DNA of 7,095 nt, taken from the NCBI GenBank assembly GCA_023230125.1, contig JALNXZ010000080.1, forward strand, positions 1 to 7,095, read 5' to 3'. The position numbers were made by a program, and so were the translations under genes. Positions 1-5,600 of this stretch are shown here, piece after piece. Within the stretch, counting starts at the first letter, position 1, and the number at the start of each line of letters is the position of its first letter. The DNA is from Bacteroidales bacterium (lineage in GTDB: Bacteria > Bacteroidota > Bacteroidia > Bacteroidales > UBA1402). The notes beneath the pieces were generated by a model. The model worked only from the letters and a program-made list of their open reading frames with translations. It had not been told where the DNA came from and did no database searches.

Positions 1-1545
1 GATCAGGAATTTATCAACCTGCTCAACAAGATCCGTGAAAACAGGTTGGACAGTGACGCTGTTGAAAGGCTCAACAGTCGCTTCATACCGGACTTTGACC
101 CGGAAAACAATCAAGGTTACATCACGCTGACCACCCACAACAACCAGGCACACCATATCAATGAGGTTCAACTGGCTAAAATAAAGGACTACAAACAGAT
201 CTTTAGGGCTGAGACATCGGGGACTTTTCCGGAATACTCCTATCCGACCGATCAGGAACTGATTCTGAAAATAGGAGCACAAGTGATGTTTATCAAAAAC
301 GATTCCTCCCGCAATAAACGCTTTTTCAACGGAAAAATCGGTACCATCCGGCGCATAGAAGACGACATTATTTATGTAGTTTGCCCGGATGAAGAGGACG
401 AAATCGATATAGAACCGGTGGAATGGAACAATTATACCTACTCATTGGACGAAAAGACCAACGAAATTGTTGAGACTATCATAGGCACTTTCAAACAAAT
501 TCCACTCAAATTGGCTTGGGCCATCACCATCCACAAAAGTCAAGGACTAACCTTCGACAAGGCCATTATAGACGCCAACTCCGCCTTCGCCCATGGCCAA
601 GTTTATGTCGCATTAAGCCGCTGCCGTTCGATGGAGGGTATCGTCCTGAGCTCAAGAATCAATCCAAAAAGCATCAAGATTAACGAATCGATCCTTGGCT
701 TTACCCATGAGATTGAGAACAATGAGCCTGACGAGAGACAACTGAGCGAATCACGCCAAGCTTTTGAACGAACATTGATTTCAGAATTGAATGATTTTTT
801 AAGCATCCAACGCAGACTGGATTATTGCACCAAACTTGCAAGAGAAAACAAGAACATCTTAGAAGGAAGACCTGGTGAAATTGGCAAAGAGGCATCAGAA
901 ATTTTATTCATGGATATCATCGACGTATCCAGAAAATTTTCCGTTCAACTGGACCATCTTTTCCTTCAGAATCCCGACACAGAAAATAATCCACGCTTGA
1001 ATGAGCGAATTATAAAAGCATGCCTTTACTACAGCGATAAATTCGAAGCTATTTTCTCCCACTTTTTCGAGAAATTCATCATTGAAACGGATAACAAGGC
1101 TGTCAGAAAGAGTCTAAAAGATGCTCTTGAAAAACTGACAGAGGAGACCGAGCTAAAATTCGCATGTTTGGATGCCTGCAAATCGGGCTTTTCCATCAAG
1201 ACCTATATGGAATCACGTGCCAACGCTTCCATCCAGAAAAAGCCCAAACACAACTCCAAATCATCAGTTGACATCTCCTATGAAATACTTAATCCGGAAT
1301 TATTCATTCTAATCAAACAATGGCGCAACGAAAAATCGCAAGAGCTCAATATGCCTGTATATCTGATACTTCCGCAGAAAGCCATCATGGAACTGAGTAC
1401 CAAACTACCTCAAACTCCTGCGGAATTGAAAGCGGTAAAAGGCTTTGGAGACAAGAAAGTTCAAAGGTTCGGAGCAGAACTGTTGGAAATTATTTCTGAC
1501 TATTGTGAAGAAAAAATCATAAAGTCAAAACAACTCAAATTTTAG
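1..1545 (+). CDS. PIF1/RecD-like SF1 helicase with C-terminal HRDC domain (5' partial)
   Basis: The reading frame is open from base 1, so the true start and the N-terminal ATPase half (Walker A and B) lie upstream; 514 residues are visible. The protein is probably an ATP-dependent DNA helicase acting in replication or repair. Numbering from the first visible residue, a motif IV-like stretch TLTTHNNQA is at about 42-50, a small beta-rich insert with LKIGAQVMF and FFNGKIGTI at about 89-120, the UvrD_C_2-type motif V TIHKSQGLTFD at about 176-186, and motif VI VYVALSRCR at 201-209, whose arginines normally contact ATP. Residues about 230-425 form a charged, mostly helical linker that I do not recognise. 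Residues about 430-505, ending in KGFGDKKVQRFG, match an HRDC nucleic-acid-binding domain as found in RecQ and RNase D. The stop is TAG. The helicase class is firm; the substrate is unknown. The first in-frame TTG at 46 is not the start, because coding sequence continues above it. Confidence 0.88.
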   Translation, partial: DQEFINLLNKIRENRLDSDAVERLNSRFIPDFDPENNQGYITLTTHNNQAHHINEVQLAKIKDYKQIFRAETSGTFPEYSYPTDQELILKIGAQVMFIKNDSSRNKRFFNGKIGTIRRIEDDIIYVVCPDEEDEIDIEPVEWNNYTYSLDEKTNEIVETIIGTFKQIPLKLAWAITIHKSQGLTFDKAIIDANSAFAHGQVYVALSRCRSMEGIVLSSRINPKSIKINESILGFTHEIENNEPDERQLSESRQAFERTLISELNDFLSIQRRLDYCTKLARENKNILEGRPGEIGKEASEILFMDIIDVSRKFSVQLDHLFLQNPDTENNPRLNERIIKACLYYSDKFEAIFSHFFEKFIIETDNKAVRKSLKDALEKLTEETELKFACLDACKSGFSIKTYMESRANASIQKKPKHNSKSSVDISYEILNPELFILIKQWRNEKSQELNMPVYLILPQKAIMELSTKLPQTPAELKAVKGFGDKKVQRFGAELLEIISDYCEEKIIKSKQLKF

Positions 1546-1592
1546 GTTGTATTTCATAAACATTGACAATTTCAAATATTTTTACAGAATAT

Positions 1593-1625
1593 TTTATCTT
1601 TTATTCAGTTAAATCATTACTTTTG
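1593..1625 (+). promoter_or_regulatory. Candidate Bacteroidota promoter for the spt operon
   Basis: TACTTTTG at 1618-1625 matches the Bacteroidota -7 consensus TAnnTTTG exactly. TTTA at 1593-1596 matches three of four bases of the -33 TTTG, with a 21-bp spacer. This would start transcription near 1632 and leave a leader of about 145 nt before the spt ATG. The match is sequence-only, and the -33 element is imperfect. Confidence 0.45.
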
Positions 1626-1721
1626 GGCGCACTTTTTTAAATCATACTATGCGAGTGACACATCAGAATTGATTTTTCAGATTGCTGCTCCCCGTTTTTT
1701 AGGAAAGCGATTACAGCATTA

Positions 1722-1736
1722 CATTGATATTCAATG
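1722..1736. repeat. Perfect 6-bp inverted repeat upstream of spt
   Basis: CATTGA and TCAATG flank a 3-base TAT centre, giving a 15-bp palindrome about 40 bp before the spt start and inside its predicted leader. It could be an operator or a small hairpin. In AT-rich sequence a palindrome of this size can arise by chance. Confidence 0.4.
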
Positions 1737-1739
1737 GTT

Positions 1740-1769
1740 TAATTTTATCAGATACTAAATAATTTTATC
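1740..1769 (+). repeat. Direct repeat TAATTTTATC, two copies 20 bp apart, before spt
   Basis: The 10-base word TAATTTTATC occurs at 1740-1749 and again at 1760-1769, a 20-bp period, ending 7 bases before the spt ATG. The core TTTTATC also occurs at 1592-1598. Two copies on nearly the same helical face could bind a regulator or keep the translation initiation region unstructured. Low-complexity AT-rich sequence is an equally good explanation. Confidence 0.35.
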
Positions 1770-1776
1770 TAAATTG

Positions 1777-2964
1777 ATGGGAATTTTAAAAGAGAAGTTT
1801 GCGCCATACAATGTCGCAAAGAAATTGATAGACGCGGGGGTCTACCCTTATTTCAGAGAAATATCATCGGATCAGGACACAGTTGTAGACATCAACGGGA
1901 AAAAAGTTCTGATGTTTGGATCAAACAGTTACTTAGGTCTCACATGCCATCCGAAAGTTAAGGAAGCCGCGATTAAAGCAACAGAAAAATACGGAACTGG
2001 TTGTGCCGGTTCCAGGTTCTTAAATGGAACGCTCGACATCCATACTCAATTGGAAAGTCGCCTTGCTAAAATGGTCGGCAAAGAGGCAGCACTGTGTTAC
2101 AGCACAGGATTTCAGGTCAATCTTGGTGTTGTCTCAGTAATGGCCGGACGTCATGATTATATCCTTTTAGACGAACTGGATCATGCTTCCATTATCGAAG
2201 GTAGCCGCCTGTCTTTTGCAAAAGTGGTCAAATATGCCCATAACGACATGGCTTCCCTGGAAAGCAAGCTGAAACTCTGCGAGCCGGAAAGGATCAAATT
2301 AATTGTTGTAGACGGCATCTTTTCCATGGAAGGTGATATTGTAAAACTTCCTGAAATTGTTGAATTGGCTGAGAAGTACAATGCCTCCATCATGGTTGAT
2401 GACGCTCATGCTCTTGGTGTTATTGGAAAAAACGGTGCAGGGACAGCTTCCCATTTTGGTTTGACGGACAAAGTTGACTTGATTATGGGTACTTTCTCTA
2501 AATCATTGGCCTCTTTGGGTGGTTTCATTGCGGCTGACCAGGAAATCATCAATTATATCAAACACAACTCACGCTCGTTGATTTTCAGTGCCAGTATGAC
2601 GCCTGCCTCTGCAGCTGCAGTACTTGCTTCTTTGGATATCATGGAAAGCGAACCTGAACGCATCCAACATCTGTGGGATGTTTCCAACTACGCTAGAAAG
2701 GCTTTGCAGGAAAGCGGTTTTGACACTGGTATTTCTGAAACACCAATCATACCTTTGCTTGTACGCGACGACATGAAAGCACTCCAAATGACCAAACAAT
2801 TATTGGAGATGGGCGTTTTTGTCAATCCGGTTTTATCACCTGGAGTACCCATTGGCAGGAGCTTGATTAGATTCTCACTCATGGCAACCCATACTTTCGA
2901 ACAGGTAGACGAAGCAATAGAAAAAATGACGAAAGTGGCCAAGAAAATCAAAATCATCAAATAA
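1777..2964 (+). CDS. spt: Serine palmitoyltransferase (PLP-dependent alpha-oxoamine synthase)
   Basis: Condenses L-serine with a long-chain acyl-CoA to give 3-ketodihydrosphingosine, CO2 and CoA, the committed step of sphingolipid synthesis; bacterial forms are soluble cytosolic homodimers. The 395-residue protein fits the bacterial family and shows the fold-type I PLP signature: an AGSRFLNGT stretch at 77-85, H136 in LDHAS stacking on PLP, VDDAH at 207-211 with D208 and H211, and the Schiff-base lysine K242 in GTFSKSLAS. R365 in SLIRFSLMATHT sits where the family binds the substrate carboxylate. The N-terminal VYPYFREI and MFGSNSYLGL stretches resemble the Bacteroides and Porphyromonas enzymes more than Kbl or BioF paralogues, so I prefer SPT, though 2-amino-3-ketobutyrate ligase is the main alternative. 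I chose the ATG at 1777 over the TTG directly before it. A short-chain dehydrogenase follows 24 bp downstream, probably in the same transcript. Confidence 0.9.
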   Translation: MGILKEKFAPYNVAKKLIDAGVYPYFREISSDQDTVVDINGKKVLMFGSNSYLGLTCHPKVKEAAIKATEKYGTGCAGSRFLNGTLDIHTQLESRLAKMVGKEAALCYSTGFQVNLGVVSVMAGRHDYILLDELDHASIIEGSRLSFAKVVKYAHNDMASLESKLKLCEPERIKLIVVDGIFSMEGDIVKLPEIVELAEKYNASIMVDDAHALGVIGKNGAGTASHFGLTDKVDLIMGTFSKSLASLGGFIAADQEIINYIKHNSRSLIFSASMTPASAAAVLASLDIMESEPERIQHLWDVSNYARKALQESGFDTGISETPIIPLLVRDDMKALQMTKQLLEMGVFVNPVLSPGVPIGRSLIRFSLMATHTFEQVDEAIEKMTKVAKKIKIIK

Positions 2965-2988
2965 GCCCCTTTCAAAAAATAACATAGA

Positions 2989-3789
2989 ATGAAAAAAGTT
3001 ATTTTGATCACTGGTATTTCTTCCGGTTTTGGGAGAAAGACAGCTGAACTGTTGGCTCAGAACGGGCATACCGTCTACGGAACAGTTCGTACCGATTGTG
3101 AAATCAATCCTGCTGTACATGTTCTCAAAATGGACCTATTGGATGTTCCTTCGATTAAAACAGCTGTAGAGCAGGTTGTTGAAAACGAAGGACGAATTGA
3201 TGTACTCATCAATAACGCCGGAATGCACCTGGGCGGTCCTATTGAGGAAGCACCTGTTGAATTGTTCTCCAAACAGATGGAAACAAACGTCAATGGATTG
3301 GTTCACATGCTTCAGGCTGTATTGCCGCACATGAGAAAACAAGGCCAGGGAACCATTATCAATTTCAGTTCCATTGGCGGATTGATGGGCTTGCCGTTTC
3401 AGCCTTTTTATTCTGCCAGCAAATTTGCCATTGAAGGATTAAGCGAAGCACTCCGCATGGAGCTGAAGCAATTCCAAATCAAGGTGATTGTCATCAATCC
3501 TGGAGACTTTCATACCAGCAATACGGCCAACCGCATCAACATCGCTATAGAAGGTGGTCCTTACGAAGCCCAATTCAAAAAGTCACGGATAAAATTCGAA
3601 AAAGACGAAAACGGAGGTGGAGATCCAAGTGTTATGGCACGACAAATCGCCAAAATTGTCGATTGCAAACACCCGAAAAACAGATATGTTGTCGCTACTT
3701 TCGAACAAAAGCTATCCATCTTTTTGAAAAAGATACTGCCTATCGGAGTTTTCTCCAACATGTTGGGCTCTTATTATGACATCAAATAA
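2989..3789 (+). CDS. Classical short-chain dehydrogenase/reductase, candidate 3-ketosphinganine reductase
   Basis: A 266-residue classical SDR with a Rossmann fold. Visible motifs are TGISSGFG at 8-15 for cofactor binding, NNAG at 75-78, N100, and a catalytic set S128, Y141 and K145 (YSASK), then PGDFHT at 171-176. There is no acidic residue at the end of the second beta strand and R34 lies just after it, which in this family favours NADP(H). It starts 24 bp after spt with no promoter between them, so co-transcription is likely. That suggests it reduces 3-ketosphinganine to sphinganine, the next step after Spt. This role is inferred from context only: SDRs are promiscuous, and as I recall the reductase characterised in B. 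thetaiotaomicron is encoded away from spt. The C-terminal stretch at about 239-262 mixes lysines with bulky hydrophobic residues and could be an amphipathic membrane-contacting helix, which would suit a lipid substrate. The SDR class is certain; the substrate is not. Confidence 0.85.
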   Translation: MKKVILITGISSGFGRKTAELLAQNGHTVYGTVRTDCEINPAVHVLKMDLLDVPSIKTAVEQVVENEGRIDVLINNAGMHLGGPIEEAPVELFSKQMETNVNGLVHMLQAVLPHMRKQGQGTIINFSSIGGLMGLPFQPFYSASKFAIEGLSEALRMELKQFQIKVIVINPGDFHTSNTANRINIAIEGGPYEAQFKKSRIKFEKDENGGGDPSVMARQIAKIVDCKHPKNRYVVATFEQKLSIFLKKILPIGVFSNMLGSYYDIK

Positions 3790-3800
3790 AACCCTGTTTT
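3788..3800. terminator. Weak bidirectional hairpin between convergent genes
   Basis: AAAAC at 3788-3792 and GTTTT at 3796-3800 can pair around a CCT loop. On the plus strand a further T and ATTAT follow. On the minus strand the stem is followed by ATTTG. It overlaps the dehydrogenase stop codon and lies in the 40-bp gap before the lpdA stop. With only one G-C pair it would be a poor intrinsic terminator, so this is a tentative call. Confidence 0.2.
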
Positions 3801-3829
3801 TATTATAGAAATGGAATGAGACTTTTATC

Positions 3830-5185
3830 TTAAATGACAAAAGAAGATTCCTTGATAATTTCACTGACAGTCGGATGAGGGAACACAATCTCCTGCATCT
3901 CGTTCAAGGTCAATTTTTGTTCAATAGCCATGCAAGCAGCACAAATGATTTCACTGCAAGGATTGCCCAACAGGTGAATACCAAGAACTTCTCCACGTTT
4001 TTCACCGAATATCACTTTACACATTCCGTTTCCCCCTTCATTTTCAGCGACAAAGCGTCCGGCAAAAGCCATCGGAAGTTTAGCAACTTTATAGGCGAGA
4101 CCCTTGTCTTTAACCTGTTCTTCGGTTAAACCCACACCGGCTACTTCAGGATTGGTATAAACCACACTTGGAATAGCATCGTATCGCATTACATCGTTAC
4201 GTCCAGTCAGGTTGTTCACAACCACTTCACTTTCACGGCTGGCTGTATGTGCCAACAAAGAATAGCCTGTCACATCCCCGGCAGCAAACACGCCAGGGAC
4301 ATTGGTACGCATCTTTTCATCCACTTCTATAGCGTTGCGGTGCAGTTCCACTTTTAGATTTTCAAGACCATAGCCTTCGATAACGGCACGACGGCCAAGA
4401 CTGGCCAATATCTTTTCTCCTTCAACAAATTCTGTATGGCCCTCTTTTTCAAAGAAGACCTTGTTCTGTTCCACTTTGACCACTTTAGCCAAAAGATGAA
4501 ATTCAATACCTTTCTTGGCATATATGCCGCGAAGCATGGCACTGATTTCAAAATCAAGTCCACCAAGAATTTCAGGCAACATTTCAATAACAGTCACTTT
4601 AACACCAAGGCTGTTATAGAAACTGGCAAATTCCATGCCTATGACACCACCACCGATAACGACCAAAGAGGCGGGTATTTCCTTTAAAGCAAGGATCTCA
4701 CGATTGGTCATAATCCTTTCATTTTCCAGGCTCAATCCCGGGATTGGCGGCAAAAAGGCTTCTGATCCGGTACATATCAGTAAGTTTGCTCCATGATAGG
4801 ATTCTCCGTTGCAAGTCGCTTCAATACTTTTAGGGCAGCGACTCTGAATCATAGCATCTCCTTTTACCACTGTAACATGGTTGGCTTTCATAGCAGCTTC
4901 CACTCCGGCGACCAATCTTCTTACGACTTTATCTTTGCGTGCAGCAATCTTGGCGTAATCAAATTTGACATTTTCCGCAAAAACACCATATTTATCTCCA
5001 TGCAAGGCATTTTCATATGTTTTTGCACTGTATAACAAAGTTTTGGTCGGAATACAGCCTTCGTTCAGGCAAACACCACCCATGGCTTTTTTTTCGAATA
5101 AAAGAACGGATAGTCCCTGATGGCCTGCACGCTCTGCGGCTACATATCCGGCGGGGCCTCCGCCAATAATCATTAAATCATACAT
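3830..5185 (-). CDS. lpdA: Dihydrolipoyl dehydrogenase (E3)
   Basis: Flavoprotein disulfide reductase that reoxidises dihydrolipoyl groups with NAD+. It is the E3 subunit shared by 2-oxo-acid dehydrogenase complexes and the glycine cleavage system in the cytoplasm. The 451 residues contain the FAD-binding GGGPAG at 8-13 and the redox pair C39 and C44 in GGVCLNEGC. The NAD-binding GGGVIG is at 178-183, with E201 at the end of the following strand as expected for NAD+ rather than NADP+. The second FAD contact AAGDV is at 301-305, and a C-terminal dimerisation domain ends in HPTVSE, giving the catalytic H437 and E442. All key residues are present, and the length is close to that of other E3 proteins. 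No E1, E2 or lipoate ligase gene is adjacent, so its partner complex must be encoded elsewhere. It converges on the spt operon with 40 bp between stops and diverges from maeB. Start chosen at the ATG giving the canonical MYDLMIIGGG N-terminus. Confidence 0.96.
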   Translation of the reverse strand: MYDLMIIGGGPAGYVAAERAGHQGLSVLLFEKKAMGGVCLNEGCIPTKTLLYSAKTYENALHGDKYGVFAENVKFDYAKIAARKDKVVRRLVAGVEAAMKANHVTVVKGDAMIQSRCPKSIEATCNGESYHGANLLICTGSEAFLPPIPGLSLENERIMTNREILALKEIPASLVVIGGGVIGMEFASFYNSLGVKVTVIEMLPEILGGLDFEISAMLRGIYAKKGIEFHLLAKVVKVEQNKVFFEKEGHTEFVEGEKILASLGRRAVIEGYGLENLKVELHRNAIEVDEKMRTNVPGVFAAGDVTGYSLLAHTASRESEVVVNNLTGRNDVMRYDAIPSVVYTNPEVAGVGLTEEQVKDKGLAYKVAKLPMAFAGRFVAENEGGNGMCKVIFGEKRGEVLGIHLLGNPCSEIICAACMAIEQKLTLNEMQEIVFPHPTVSEIIKESSFVI

Positions 5186-5315
5186 CGCTTCAAGTATTTT
5201 TTAAAAATTCAAACTATCACCGCTAATCTTCTCATTTTCAAATCGACTCAAAATACCTCTTATCCTAGAGATCAATGAATTCTTAACTGTTCACGGATTT
5301 TTTCCTACTCCGGCA

Positions 5316-5347
5316 CAAATATAGCCAAAACCTCTTGTCTTTACATA
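5316..5347 (-). promoter_or_regulatory. Candidate Bacteroidota promoter for lpdA
   Basis: Read on the minus strand, 5323 down to 5316 is TATATTTG, an exact match to the TAnnTTTG -7 element. TATG at 5347-5344 matches three of four bases of the -33 element, with a 20-bp spacer. Transcription would begin near 5308, giving a leader of about 120 nt before lpdA. Confidence 0.5.
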
Positions 5348-5380
5348 CCATATAAGATTATTTAATAGACCCATATACGC

Positions 5381-5399
5381 ACGAAATTGCTGGTTTCGT
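5381..5399. repeat. Inverted repeat ACGAAA/TTTCGT
   Basis: ACGAAA at 5381-5386 and TTTCGT at 5394-5399 form a perfect 6-bp stem around the 7-base spacer TTGCTGG, extendable by one G-T pair. It lies upstream of both predicted promoters' transcribed regions, so an operator is likelier than a transcript hairpin. A second shorter repeat, ATTCA/TGAAT at 5406-5410 and 5416-5420, follows immediately. Confidence 0.4.
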
Positions 5400-5460
5400 T
5401 TAAAAATTCAGAATTTGAATCCAGTCCAAAAGAAAGAATAAAAAATTAATTTTAGTCTTT

Positions 5461-5491
5461 ATATGCATACCTATTCACTATTTATGCATAT
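5461..5491. repeat. Paired TATGCATA palindromes, possible operator
   Basis: The self-complementary 8-mer TATGCATA occurs at 5462-5469 and 5483-5490. Their centres are 21 bp apart, about two helical turns. With one more base on each side they form 9-bp inverted arms (ATATGCATA and TATGCATAT). The spacer contains CTATT twice, at 5471-5475 and 5478-5482. The pair sits about 45-75 bp upstream of the predicted maeB -33 element and about 115-145 bp upstream of the lpdA -33 element. This layout would suit binding of two dimers of a regulator, but none is identified. Confidence 0.45.
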
Positions 5492-5532
5492 CTTTTATTT
5501 TTCAATCAAAACAAAACTTTTGGTCCTTTTAA

Positions 5533-5563
5533 TATGATATTTTGAACAGAAAAATTAACTTTG
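5533..5563 (+). promoter_or_regulatory. Candidate Bacteroidota promoter for maeB
   Basis: TAACTTTG at 5556-5563 matches TAnnTTTG exactly. TATG at 5533-5536 matches three of four bases of the -33 TTTG, with a 19-bp spacer. The start site would fall near 5570, leaving a short leader of about 30 nt before the ATG at 5601. Confidence 0.55.
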
Positions 5564-5600
5564 CACCTCAACTCAGGTATTTATTTTTAAGGTATCCATC

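Larger units (their letters stand above)
5186..5600. other. Divergent lpdA-maeB intergenic region
   Basis: A 415-bp AT-rich stretch with no credible protein or RNA gene. It holds candidate promoters facing each way (5316-5347 for lpdA, 5533-5563 for maeB) and three short palindromic elements at 5381-5399, 5406-5420 and 5461-5491. The part nearest lpdA, 5186-5308, would be a leader of roughly 120 nt. It contains a possible small stem with arms at about 5256-5261 and 5268-5273 and an 8-codon ORF at 5209-5235, neither convincing. I saw no riboswitch signature that I could name. Confidence 0.6.

Noticed and set aside
1574..1594. AAATATT/AATATTT stem after the helicase stop as an intrinsic terminator
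   Set aside because: The 7-bp stem contains only A-T pairs and is not followed by a clean T run, so it would be too unstable to call. The helicase transcript end is left unassigned.
1649..1672. A 7-codon ORF in the predicted spt leader
   Set aside because: There is no ribosome-binding context and no attenuator-like repeated codons. ORFs of this size are expected by chance.
1774..1776. TTG as an alternative spt start
   Set aside because: It adds only one residue before a standard ATG, and the ATG-initiated MGILKEKF N-terminus fits the family.
2688..3011. A 107-codon minus-strand frame across the end of spt
   Set aside because: It is antisense to the conserved C-terminal part of spt and to the spt-SDR junction, with a composition typical of shadow frames.
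5209..5235. An 8-codon ORF in the predicted lpdA leader
   Set aside because: It is too short to distinguish from chance, with no run of regulatory codons and no adjacent alternative hairpins.
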